In this document: in pieces, positions 7,633 through 15,801 of the stretch
Position numbering within the stretch: the stretch's first letter is position 1
Layout of the letters: each line of letters begins with the position of its first letter
DNA from: Streptomyces sp. NBC_01237
GTDB taxonomy: Bacteria; Actinomycetota; Actinomycetes; Streptomycetales; Streptomycetaceae
Reading direction: 5' to 3'
DNA length: 64,000 bases
NCBI RefSeq assembly: GCF_035917275.1
Contig: NZ_CP108508.1
Span: 3,782,001-3,846,000, forward strand
Made by a program: the position numbers and the translations under genes
Notes under the pieces: model-generated
The model's database searches: none
Told to the model about the DNA's origin: nothing
Seen by the model: only the letters and a program-made list of their open reading frames with translations

Positions 7633-9537
7633 TCACTTCCGGTACAGCTCCTCGATCTGGGCCGAGAAGTCCCGTGCGATCGCGTCCCGCTTCAGTTTCA
7701 GGGACGGGGTCAGGTGGCCGCTCGCCTCGGTGAAGTCGCCCGGCAGGACCGTGAACTTGCGGATCGACTCCGCCCGCGAGACCAGGCGGTTGGCCTCGTC
7801 GACCGCGCGTTGCAGGGCTGCCCGCAGCTCCTCGTCGTTCACCAGGTCCCTCATCGGGACGTCCTGCTTCTTGCGCATCCGGCGCCAGTGCTGGAGGCCG
7901 TCCGGCTCCAGGGTGATCAGGGCGGTGATGAAGGAGCGGTTGTCGCCGACCACCATGCACTGGCTGACCAGCGGGTGGGCGCGCAGCCAGTCCTCCAGTG
8001 GGGCCGGGGTGACGTTCTTGCCGCCGGACGTGATGATGATGTCCTTCTTGCGGCCGGTGATGGTGAGGTAGCCCTCCCCGTCCAGCTCCCCCAGGTCGCC
8101 CGTCGCGAACCAGCCGTCGTCGAGCACGGGGACCGGCGCGCCGCGCTCGGCGTCCCAGTAGCCCTGGAACACCTGGCCCCCGCGCAGCAGGACCTCGCCG
8201 TCGTCCGCGATCCGCACGGAGGCGCCGGGCAGCGGCCAGCCGACGGTGCCGAGGCGGGGTTTGAGGGGCGGGGTCACCGTGTGGGCGGCGGTGGTCTCGG
8301 TGAGTCCGTAGCCCTCGAAGATCTCGATGCCGGCGCCCGCGTAGAACGCGGCGAGCCGGTGCCCCAGCGGGGAACCGCCGCAGATCGCGTACCGGACATG
8401 GCCGCCGAGCGCCGCGCGGATACGGCGGTAGACCAGCGGGTCGTAGAGGGCGCGGGCCGCCCGCAGACCGAGGCCCGGTCCGGGGCCCCTGCCGTGTTCG
8501 GCCGCCTCGACCGCCTCCCCGTAGCGCTGGGCGATCCGGGCGGCCCGGTCGAAGGACGAGGCACGGCCCATCTTCTCGGCGGTCGCCCGGCCCGTGTTGT
8601 AGACCTTCTCCAGGACGTACGGGATGGCCAGCAGGAACGACGGCTTGAAGCCCGCGAGGTCGGCCAGCAGATCCTCCGTCCGGATGGACGGGGCGTGGCC
8701 CAGGCGGACCCGCGCCCGCATGCAGCCGATCGCGACCATCCGTCCGAAGACATGGGAGAGCGGAAGGAACAGGAGCGTCGACGCCGGGTACGCCGACACG
8801 GACTTGAAGACCGGGTGGAGCAGTTCGATGGCGTTGTCGACCTCGGCGAAGAAGTTGCCGTGGGTCAGGACGCAGCCCTTGGGCCGGCCCGTGGTGCCGG
8901 AGGTGTAGATGAGGGTGGCGGGAGTGTCCGGTTCCAGGGTGGCGCGGCGGGCGGCGACGGCCTCGTCGGGGATGTCCTTGCCGAGCGTCCTGAGCCGGCC
9001 GACCGCCCCGGTGTCGAGCTGCCACAGATGGGCCAGGTCGCCGAGCTGCTTGCGCTCCTGGCTGATCAGCCGGGCCTGCTCCTTCGTCTCCACGGCACAC
9101 GCGACCGCGCCGGAGTCCTGAAGGATCCAGCGGGCCTGGAACGCCGACGAGGTCGGGTAGATGGGTACGGTGACCAGCCCGGCGGCCCACGCCGCGAAGT
9201 CGAGGAGCGTCCACTCGTAGGTCGTACGGGACATGATCGCGATCCGGTCCCCGGCCCGGAGTCCCTCCGCCATCAGGCCCTTGGCGACCGCCAGCACCTC
9301 CGCGGCGAACTCGGCGGCCGACACGTCCCGCCAGCTGCCGTCCTGCTGCTTGCGGCTGAGTACCGCCTCGGACGGGGCCTCGCGGGCGTTGTCGAACGGG
9401 ATCTCGGCGAGCGAACCGCGCAGGACGCGTGGCGCGAAGGCGGGTACGGAGACCTCCCGTACGGTTCCGTCGGCCGCCCTGGTCTTCGTGGGCTCGACCA
9501 GGACCGGGGCGGTGGGTGTGGCGGGTGGCGTGGACAC
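7633..9537 (-). CDS. Long-chain acyl-CoA synthetase (AMP-forming)
   Basis: A 634-residue ANL-superfamily enzyme that activates fatty acids with ATP and CoA. The P-loop-like motif YTSGTTGRPKGCVLTHGN (about 210-228), the adenine-binding GYGLTETTA, the hinge DGWFATGDLGELD and the terminal ITGRKKDIIITSGGKN are all intact, and the C-terminal helical end LKLKRDAI is FadD15-like. The GTG at 9537 has a GAGGAG site six bases upstream, giving MSTPPATPTAP; the ATG at 9594 is not preceded by such a site. It lies downstream of the thiolase gene on the same strand, so it probably supplies acyl-CoA to the same lipid route. Confidence 0.93.
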   Translation of the reverse strand: MSTPPATPTAPVLVEPTKTRAADGTVREVSVPAFAPRVLRGSLAEIPFDNAREAPSEAVLSRKQQDGSWRDVSAAEFAAEVLAVAKGLMAEGLRAGDRIAIMSRTTYEWTLLDFAAWAAGLVTVPIYPTSSAFQARWILQDSGAVACAVETKEQARLISQERKQLGDLAHLWQLDTGAVGRLRTLGKDIPDEAVAARRATLEPDTPATLIYTSGTTGRPKGCVLTHGNFFAEVDNAIELLHPVFKSVSAYPASTLLFLPLSHVFGRMVAIGCMRARVRLGHAPSIRTEDLLADLAGFKPSFLLAIPYVLEKVYNTGRATAEKMGRASSFDRAARIAQRYGEAVEAAEHGRGPGPGLGLRAARALYDPLVYRRIRAALGGHVRYAICGGSPLGHRLAAFYAGAGIEIFEGYGLTETTAAHTVTPPLKPRLGTVGWPLPGASVRIADDGEVLLRGGQVFQGYWDAERGAPVPVLDDGWFATGDLGELDGEGYLTITGRKKDIIITSGGKNVTPAPLEDWLRAHPLVSQCMVVGDNRSFITALITLEPDGLQHWRRMRKKQDVPMRDLVNDEELRAALQRAVDEANRLVSRAESIRKFTVLPGDFTEASGHLTPSLKLKRDAIARDFSAQIEELYRK

Positions 9538-9693
9538 GTGCGGCTCCTCAACTGGGGGTCGGGCGGGTCGGTCGCCGGGTCGTCCGTCCGGCAAGGTCGG
9601 TGCGTCGGTGCGTCGGTGCGGAAAGGATGGAGGAGAAAGGAGGGGGAAACGCTGGAGGGGAAGGGCTCGTACTCCGAGGATCTCGCCGAACCC

Positions 9694-10980
9694 TCAGGCG
9701 CGTTCGAGGATCGCCGTGACTCCCTGTCCGCCCGCCGCGCAGATCGAGATCAGTCCCCGCCCCGGCGCGTCGCGCTCCGCCAGGAGCTTGGCCAGCGTGG
9801 CGACGATCCTGGCCCCCGTCGCGGCGAACGGATGCCCGGTGGCGAGGGAGGACCCCGCCACATTGAGCTTGTCCCGGTCGACGGGGGCGAGCCCCTGCTT
9901 CTCCCAGGCGGCGAGCGTGGCGAGTACCTGGGACGCGAACGCCTCGTGGATCTCGAACAGGTCGAAGTCCTCGATGGTCAGTCCGGCCCGCTCCAGCAAT
10001 CGCGGCACGGCGTACGCGGGCGCCATCAGCAGCCCGTCCTCGCCGTTCACGTAGTCCACGGCCGCCGTCTCGTACAGCGAGAGGTAGGCGAGCGGTTCCA
10101 GGCCCTGCCGCTCGGCCCATTCCTCGCTCGCCAGCAGGACGGTCGCGGCGCCGTCGGTGAGCGGGGTGGAGTTGCCCGCGGTCATCGTCGCGTCGGGGTG
10201 ATCCGCGCCGAACACCGGTTTCAGCGTGGCGAGTTTCTCCACCGTGGAGCCGGGGCGCAGGTTCTGGTCGCGGGCCAGGCCCCGGTACGGGACGACGAGG
10301 TCGTGCAGGAGGCCGCGTTCGTACGCCGCCGCCAGCCGCTGGTGACTCGTGGCCGCCAGCAGGTCCTGGGCCTCACGGGAGACCTCCCACCGGCGGGCGG
10401 TGACCGCCGCGTGTTCGCCCATGGACAGACCGGTGCGGGGTTCGGCGTTGCGCGGGATGTCCGGGACGAGGTGCCGGGGGCGTACGCCCGCGAGCGCCGC
10501 GATCCGGCCGCCCGTCGACTTCGCGCGGCGGGCCGCGAGCAGGAGCCTGCGCAGCTGGTCGTTGACACCGAGGGGTGCGTCGCTCGTGGTGTCCGCACCG
10601 CCCGCGATGGCGGAGTCGACGGCCCCGAGCGCGATCTTGTTGGCGGCGGCGATCACCGCCTGGAGGCCGGTGCCGCATGCCTGTTGGAGGTCGTACGCGG
10701 GCGTGCGCGGGTCCAGGGCCGAGCCGAGGACCGTCTCCCGGGCGAGATTGAAGTCCCGGCTGTGCTTGAGGACGGCCCCCGCGACGAACTCACCGACCTG
10801 CTGCCCCGCCAGGCCGTACCGCTCGATCAGCCCGTCGAGCGCGGCGGTGAGCATGTCCTGGTTGGACGCCTCGGCGTACGGGCCGTCGGAGCGCGCGAAC
10901 GGTATGCGGCTGCCCCCGATGACCGCGACCCGGCGCGGCTGCGGGAGTGCGAGGGGAATCCGTGCGGTCAACGTGCCCAC
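9694..10980 (-). CDS. Thiolase (acetyl-CoA C-acyltransferase), FadA2-like
   Basis: A 428-residue thiolase that condenses or cleaves 3-ketoacyl-CoA. The nucleophilic Cys lies in QQACGTGLQA near residue 102, the catalytic His in EIHEAFASQ near 345, and the general-base Cys in ICAAGGQGVT near the end. GNSTPLTDGAA and the GHPFAATGAR loop are also present. The GTG at 10980 has only a weak ribosome site and is overlapped by an upstream 33-codon frame with a strong site. Divergent FabG4-type reductase and MaoC genes face it, the same combination as Rv0241c-Rv0243 of Mycobacterium tuberculosis, pointing to a shared acyl-CoA elongation or beta-oxidation role. Confidence 0.92.
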   Translation of the reverse strand: MGTLTARIPLALPQPRRVAVIGGSRIPFARSDGPYAEASNQDMLTAALDGLIERYGLAGQQVGEFVAGAVLKHSRDFNLARETVLGSALDPRTPAYDLQQACGTGLQAVIAAANKIALGAVDSAIAGGADTTSDAPLGVNDQLRRLLLAARRAKSTGGRIAALAGVRPRHLVPDIPRNAEPRTGLSMGEHAAVTARRWEVSREAQDLLAATSHQRLAAAYERGLLHDLVVPYRGLARDQNLRPGSTVEKLATLKPVFGADHPDATMTAGNSTPLTDGAATVLLASEEWAERQGLEPLAYLSLYETAAVDYVNGEDGLLMAPAYAVPRLLERAGLTIEDFDLFEIHEAFASQVLATLAAWEKQGLAPVDRDKLNVAGSSLATGHPFAATGARIVATLAKLLAERDAPGRGLISICAAGGQGVTAILERA

Positions 10981-11069
10981 CTCGCCCCGGTCGATCCCGG
11001 ACCGGTCGGCCCCGGACGGGTCGATCCCGCCTCTGCCGGTCCGGGACGGGGCATCTCGATCGCGTTCAT
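10968..11069 (-). CDS. Possible 33-aa upstream ORF overlapping the thiolase start
   Basis: An ATG at 11069 has an AGGAG nine bases upstream, a better site than the thiolase GTG has. The frame begins MNAIEMPRPG, runs 33 codons and stops with TGA at 10968, 13 bases inside the thiolase gene. It could couple translation of thiolase to its own, or simply be chance in GC-rich DNA; the peptide is Pro/Gly-rich and not recognisable. Confidence 0.3.
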   Translation of the reverse strand: MNAIEMPRPGPAEAGSTRPGPTGPGSTGARWAR

Positions 11070-11082
11070 CTCGACCTACTCC

Positions 11083-11112
11083 TGACTCTTGAGTAACCTT
11101 ACTCTGGAGTAA
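11083..11112. promoter_or_regulatory. Tandem TetR-type operators in the divergent promoter
   Basis: A perfect dyad TTACTC-TG-GAGTAA occupies 11099-11112, and a one-mismatch copy TGACTC-TT-GAGTAA occupies 11083-11096, exactly 16 bases away. They lie midway between the thiolase and reductase starts, where both promoters must be. Short 6+2+6 dyads in tandem fit a TetR dimer pair; the TetR gene at 13543-14193 at the end of this cluster is the obvious candidate. Confidence 0.6.
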
Positions 11113-11140
11113 ATCTACGACCGAGCAGGGAGTCTGGACA

Positions 11141-12460
11141 ATGGCCGACCGCTATCTGCACTTCACCGGCACAGCACCCGGCCGATTCCTCACCCGCGGC
11201 CTCGGCCTGCCGCAGCCCGCCGCCCTGCGCCGCTGGTCGCTGGGGACGCCGAGCCTCGACGGCCCGTTGCTGCACCTCACGGCGGGGAAGCCGGTGATCG
11301 GGGACGAGCTCCGGACGCTGCTCGGCACGACCGGGCTGACGGTCGCCGACCGTGCCGAACGGCCCGCCGGCATCCTCCTGGACGCGACGGACGTCACGTC
11401 CGCCGCCGGGCTCGCCGATGTGCACGCCGCCCTGCACCCCGTCGTACGCTCCCTCGCACCCGGCGGCCGCATCGTCGTGCTCGGTACGCCGCCGTCCCCC
11501 GACGACCACCACCAGGCGGCGGCTCAGCAGGCCCTCGAAGGGTTCGTGCGTTCCCTGGGCAAGGAGATCGGCAAGGGCTCCACCGCGCAGCTCCTGCGCA
11601 TCGCCCCGGGGGCGGTGGCCTCCGCCGAGTCCACGCTCCGCTTCCTGTTCTCCCCCAGGTCCGCCTACATCAGCGGCCAGGTCATCGAGCTGACCGCCGC
11701 CGTCCCCGACCCGGTCGCCGACTGGGCGGCGCCGCTGTACGGCCGCACCGCCCTGGTCACCGGCGCCGCCCGGGGCATCGGCGCCTCGGTCGCCTCCGTC
11801 CTGGCACGTGACGGCGCCCAGGTCATCTGCCTGGACGTCCCGCAGGCCGAGGACGACCTGATCCGCACGGCCGACCGGCTCGGCGCCACCGCCCTGCCAC
11901 TGGACATCACCGCGCCCGACGCCGCCGAACGCATCGCCGCCGCGGCCCCCGGCGGGCTCGACGTCCTCGTCCACAACGCGGGCATCACCCGCGACCGCCG
12001 GCTCGCCAACATGCCGGCCGACCGCTGGGCCTCCGTCATCGAAGTCAACCTCGACAGCGTGCTGCGCACCACGGACGCGCTCCTGAGGGCGGGCACGGTC
12101 AACCGCGGCGGCCGGATCGTCGCCACCGCCTCCATCGCGGGCATCGCTGGCAACAACGGCCAGACCAACTACGCGGCCAGCAAGGCCGGCATCATCGGCC
12201 TGGCCCGCTCACTGGCCCCGCGCGCCGCCGCCGACCACGGCGTCACGGTCAACGCGGTCGCCCCCGGTTTCATCGAGACGAAGATGACCGCCGCCGTGCC
12301 GCTCCTCATCCGCGAGGCGGGGCGCCGGATGAACTCCCTCGCGCAGGGCGGCCTCCCGGTCGACGTCGCCGAGACGACCGCCTGGTTCGCCCAGCCCGCC
12401 TCCATCGCCGTCAACGGCCAGGTCCTGCGGGTCTGCGGCCAGAGCCTGTTGGGAGCGTGA
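11141..12460 (+). CDS. High-molecular-weight 3-oxoacyl reductase, FabG4-type
   Basis: A 439-residue short-chain dehydrogenase/reductase twice the usual length. Residues 1-200 form a degenerate Rossmann-like domain. From about 205 the catalytic domain has the nucleotide loop LVTGAARGIG, the NAG motif HNAGITRD, active-site Ser in ATASIAGIAG and Tyr-Lys in YAASKAG, ending in a tetramerisation tail. This two-domain design matches mycobacterial FabG4, which reduces 3-oxoacyl-CoA with NADH. GGGAG eight bases before the ATG supports the start. It overlaps the MaoC gene by four bases, so the two are co-translated. Confidence 0.9.
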   Translation: MADRYLHFTGTAPGRFLTRGLGLPQPAALRRWSLGTPSLDGPLLHLTAGKPVIGDELRTLLGTTGLTVADRAERPAGILLDATDVTSAAGLADVHAALHPVVRSLAPGGRIVVLGTPPSPDDHHQAAAQQALEGFVRSLGKEIGKGSTAQLLRIAPGAVASAESTLRFLFSPRSAYISGQVIELTAAVPDPVADWAAPLYGRTALVTGAARGIGASVASVLARDGAQVICLDVPQAEDDLIRTADRLGATALPLDITAPDAAERIAAAAPGGLDVLVHNAGITRDRRLANMPADRWASVIEVNLDSVLRTTDALLRAGTVNRGGRIVATASIAGIAGNNGQTNYAASKAGIIGLARSLAPRAAADHGVTVNAVAPGFIETKMTAAVPLLIREAGRRMNSLAQGGLPVDVAETTAWFAQPASIAVNGQVLRVCGQSLLGA

Positions 12461-13383
12461 GCGCGATGCCGAGCCTGAGCGCCTCCCTGGTGCGCGGAGC
12501 CGTCACCTCCCCGTTCAAGCGGGCCGGCCGGGACGGCGCCACGCTGCCCACCGGCCGCCTCGCCCTCCCCGCCGCCCCCGTCGCGCCCGGCCCCCTCGCC
12601 ACGTACCGCGGGATCTGCGGCTTCGACGGGACGGAGCCGGGGCCGCTGCCGCTCACGTACCCGCACGTCCTGGCCTTTCCGCTCGCCATGCGGCTGATGA
12701 CCGGCCGGGCGTTCCCGCTGCCTGTCGTCGGACTCGTCCACACCTGGATCGAGATCACCCGCCACCGGCCGGCGCACTCCACCGACTCCCTCGAACTCTC
12801 GGTGTACGCGGCCGGGTTGGCGCCCCACCGCAGGGGCACGGAAGTCACGATGGTGACGGAGGCGCGGATCGCCGGTGAGCTGGTCTGGGAGTCGCGGAGC
12901 GGCTATCTCTCACGGCACCCGGCACCGGGGAACCGCGTCGGCGCGGGAAGCGGCGGCGGCCGTCGTACGGGGGCCGGAAGCGGCGACGGATCAGGGAACG
13001 GATCAGGGAACGGCGGCGGCTCGGACCACGCGCCTCCGTCCGGTCTCCGCACCGTGGCCGAGTGGCGGCTGCCGGGGGATCTGGGGCGGCGGTACGGCGC
13101 CGCCTCGGGCGACCGCAACCCCATCCACCTGTATCCGCTCACGGCCCGGCTGTTCGGCTTCCCCCGGGCCATCGCGCACGGCATGTGGACGGTGGCCCGC
13201 GCTCTTGCCGAGGCCGGTGAACCCGGCCGGATCCGGTCCGTACGGGCGGACTTCAAGGCACCCGTCCTGCTGCCCTCCACCGTGACGTACGCGGCCGACG
13301 ACGCGGGCTCCACGTTCGAACTGCGGGGCGGCAGCGGCGGCGACCGCGTCCACCTGACGGGGACGGTCACCCGGGACGCCTAG
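12457..13383 (+). CDS. MaoC-like (R)-hydratase/dehydratase
   Basis: A 308-residue double hot-dog protein. The C-terminal half carries the hydratase-2 motif YGAASGDRNPIHLYP with catalytic Asp and His, then GFPRAIAHGMW. The N-terminal half is a substrate-binding hot-dog without that motif. A Gly/Ser-rich linker of about 35 residues (near 165-200) joins them and is unusually long. By similarity to HtdX-type dehydratases it should dehydrate (R)-3-hydroxyacyl chains made by the upstream reductase. The GTG start shares GTGA with the reductase stop; an in-frame ATG at 12466 is the alternative. Confidence 0.88.
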   Translation: MSAMPSLSASLVRGAVTSPFKRAGRDGATLPTGRLALPAAPVAPGPLATYRGICGFDGTEPGPLPLTYPHVLAFPLAMRLMTGRAFPLPVVGLVHTWIEITRHRPAHSTDSLELSVYAAGLAPHRRGTEVTMVTEARIAGELVWESRSGYLSRHPAPGNRVGAGSGGGRRTGAGSGDGSGNGSGNGGGSDHAPPSGLRTVAEWRLPGDLGRRYGAASGDRNPIHLYPLTARLFGFPRAIAHGMWTVARALAEAGEPGRIRSVRADFKAPVLLPSTVTYAADDAGSTFELRGGSGGDRVHLTGTVTRDA

Positions 13384-13413
13384 CGGCACGTCCGGGGACG
13401 GCGGGGCGGAGGA

Positions 13414-13467
13414 GACGGCGGGGGCGGTGGGGACGGCGGGGGCGGTGGGGGCGGCAGGGGCGGTGGG
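13414..13467 (+). repeat. 18-bp tandem G-rich repeat
   Basis: Three units of 18 bases, GACGGCGGGGGCGGTGGG twice and a variant once, lie between the convergent MaoC and TetR genes. The purine-rich strand could form G-quadruplex structures; it may be a simple replication-slippage product. Confidence 0.7.
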
Positions 13468-13542
13468 GACTGTGGCCTCCCAGCACCGCCACCCCGCACC
13501 CGAGCGCGACGGCCGCCCGCACCCCCGAGGCCATGGCTCCGA

Positions 13543-14193
13543 CTACGTCGGGGGCTGCCAGGGGCTGCCGTTCATCAGGTTCTCCAGGCCCGCCCAGGAG
13601 AAGTTCATCAGGGTGGCCGCGGCCTCCTTCGCCGAGACGCCCGGGGTGTCGTTCGCCCATCCCGCGAGCGCCTCCGCGGCGCCCACCAGGGCCTGTGCCA
13701 GCCCCGCCACATCCCGGTCGGGGAGCGCCGGATCGTGGTGCGCCTCGCGCGCCGCCGCCCCGATCAGACCCGTCACGAACGCAACGATCTCGTCCCGCAT
13801 CACGGCGACCTCCGTGGCGAACGGCTCCCCGTGCGTCCGCGCCTGACGGTTCAGCACCGCCCAGCCGTCCGGGTTCTCCGCGGTGTGGGTGAAGAACGCC
13901 CGCAGCCCGGCCCACAGTTGCCGGTCGGCCGGAAGTCCCGGCTCCGCCCCGGCCCGCACCGCGTCCACCAGCGCGTTCGCCTCACGTCTGATGCAGGCGG
14001 TGAAGAGCTCCTCCTTGGAGTTCAGATACAGGTAGACCAACGGCTTGGACACCCCGGCCAGCTCCGCGATCTCGTCCATCGAGGCGGCCCGGTACCCGCG
14101 CTGCCCGAAGGTCTGCACCGCGGCGTCCATCATCTGCTGCTCACGCACGGCGCGTGGCATCCGTTTGCTCTTCACAGCACCCACGTCCGACAT
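13543..14193 (-). CDS. TetR-family transcriptional regulator
   Basis: A 216-residue repressor-type protein. The N-terminal helix-turn-helix spans about residues 20-65 with GYRAASMDEIAELAGVSKPLVYLYLNSKEE... typical of TetR proteins; the rest is the helical ligand-binding domain. Start candidates are ATG 14193, with GGGAGG directly adjoining, or ATG 14160. Position beside a fatty-acid gene cluster and twin dyads at 11083-11112 suggest it represses those genes and responds to an acyl-CoA or fatty acid; that is inference. Confidence 0.9.
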   Translation of the reverse strand: MSDVGAVKSKRMPRAVREQQMMDAAVQTFGQRGYRAASMDEIAELAGVSKPLVYLYLNSKEELFTACIRREANALVDAVRAGAEPGLPADRQLWAGLRAFFTHTAENPDGWAVLNRQARTHGEPFATEVAVMRDEIVAFVTGLIGAAAREAHHDPALPDRDVAGLAQALVGAAEALAGWANDTPGVSAKEAAATLMNFSWAGLENLMNGSPWQPPT

Positions 14194-14434
14194 CCTCCCG
14201 CCCCGCTGCCCCCTGGTCCTCCGTAAGAGTACGGCGCGGCCCCGCCCGGCCCCGTCGTACGGAACACAATCCACCGTGTCCAGCGGGCCGACGGGGTCCG
14301 ACGGGGACGTCCGCGCCTAGTCCCTCCGCAGCAGCGGCCGCGGACATTCCGGGGAACCCGTACATCCGAGGTCTGACACCGGGTCCCACCGACGCATGAT
14401 GTGCACAGCCGCCCTTCGGCCTAGCGTTCCCGGC

Positions 14435-15706
14435 ATGAAGACCAGCCTTCGCAGCCGTACCGCAATCCTGGTCGTGGCGTTAGCGACCGCCGCGACCCTC
14501 GCCGCACCCGCCACCGCGGCGACGGCGGGGCCGGCCCCGGCGACCGCCACCGCGGCCTCCCCCGGCGACACCGGCACGATCGGCATCGGCGGCACACAGA
14601 GCACCGATGTCACGCCACCGACGCTTCCCCGCCCGACCGGCACGTATCCGACCGGCCGTGACACCTTCCTCCTGACCGACCACTCCCGCCGCGATCCCTG
14701 GGTGCCCGAAGCGGACTCCCGCGAGCTGATGGTGTCGGTGAACTACCCGGCCCGCCAGCACGGCGGCGGCACCCCGGCCCCGTACATGACGACGGAGGAG
14801 GCCAGGCTCTTCCTGGCCCAGCGGGACCTGGACAAGGTCATCCCGCCCGCCGTGCTCGGCGCCACCCGCACCCACGCCCGGGTCGACGCCCGCCCGGCCC
14901 GCGGCAGGTTCCCGCTGGTGTTGCTCTCCCCCGGCTTCGGCACGCCCCGCGCGACGCTGACCGGTCTGGCCGAGGAACTGGCGAGCCGAGGCTATGTCGT
15001 GGCGACCGTCGACCACGCCTACGAGTCGACCGGTATCTCCCTCCCCGACGGACGGACCCTCACCTGCGCCGCGTGCGAACGGCTTGAGGAGACTCCGGAC
15101 CTGGAGGAGAAGTTGAAGATCCTGGCCGCCGTCTCGGCGGGACGGGGCACCGACCTCTCCTTCGTACTGGACCGGCTGACCGGAGAGCGGCGCGACGGTT
15201 CGCACACACGGGCCTGGCGGTACGCGGGCATGATCGACCCGCACCGGGTCGGCACGGCGGGCCACTCCATCGGGGGCAGCGCGGCGGTCTCCACGATGGC
15301 CGGTGACCGGCGGGTGGACGCCGGGATCAACATGGACGGAACGTTCTACGGACGCGTTCCCGACGCGGGTCTCGGTGGCCGGCCCTTCATGATGCTCGGC
15401 ACCGCCGACGGTCACTCCCCGGACAGCGCCGACACGAGCTGGAAGGAGGGCTGGGCCCGGCTGGACGGCTGGAAGCGCTGGCTGACCGTCACGGGCTCCG
15501 GGCACTTCACGTTCACCGACACCCCCGAGCTCTCCGAACAGCTCGGCCTGGAGGACCCGGCGGTGCCGATCTCCGCGACCCGTTCGACGCAGATCACCCG
15601 GGGCTACGTGGGCGCCTTCTTCGACCGCCACCTGCGCGACCGGAACCGGCCCCTGCTGAACGGCCCGACCCCGGCCAACCCCGAGGTCGTCTTCCACAGC
15701 CCCTGA
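14435..15706 (+). CDS. Secreted alpha/beta hydrolase, PAF-acetylhydrolase-like
   Basis: A 423-residue exported hydrolase. A signal peptide (residues 1-30, MKTSLRSRTAILVV...) precedes an Ala/Thr-rich linker. The nucleophile elbow is GHSIGG (about residue 275), following an oxyanion segment SPGFGTPRATLTG; the acid is probably in MLGTADGHSPD and the His in SGSGHFTFTDTPE. This order matches the platelet-activating-factor acetylhydrolase-like esterases of actinomycetes, which cleave short acyl esters. A Cys pair CAAC may form a disulfide. The ATG at 14435 is favoured because the signal peptide begins there. A strong terminator follows. Confidence 0.83.
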   Translation: MKTSLRSRTAILVVALATAATLAAPATAATAGPAPATATAASPGDTGTIGIGGTQSTDVTPPTLPRPTGTYPTGRDTFLLTDHSRRDPWVPEADSRELMVSVNYPARQHGGGTPAPYMTTEEARLFLAQRDLDKVIPPAVLGATRTHARVDARPARGRFPLVLLSPGFGTPRATLTGLAEELASRGYVVATVDHAYESTGISLPDGRTLTCAACERLEETPDLEEKLKILAAVSAGRGTDLSFVLDRLTGERRDGSHTRAWRYAGMIDPHRVGTAGHSIGGSAAVSTMAGDRRVDAGINMDGTFYGRVPDAGLGGRPFMMLGTADGHSPDSADTSWKEGWARLDGWKRWLTVTGSGHFTFTDTPELSEQLGLEDPAVPISATRSTQITRGYVGAFFDRHLRDRNRPLLNGPTPANPEVVFHSP

Positions 15707-15710
15707 CGAC

Positions 15711-15754
15711 AGCGGAGCGCCCCCGGGACCGTTGAGGACCGGGGGCGCTCCGCT
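15711..15754. terminator. Bidirectional terminator
   Basis: A perfect 16-bp inverted repeat (AGCGGAGCGCCCCCGG and complement) with a 12-base loop, four bases after the hydrolase stop and before the end of the convergent symporter gene. Confidence 0.85.
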
Positions 15755-15801
15755 GTACGGGCGTCGTCGCCGCGCGCTGAAGGGGCTGCGCGGCGCAGGT
15801 G

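Noticed and set aside
7471..11085. A 1204-residue open frame on the plus strand
   Set aside because: It runs antisense to the acyl-CoA synthetase and thiolase genes, whose motifs are intact. Its translation is Arg/Gly/Val-rich shadow sequence of a GC-rich genome.
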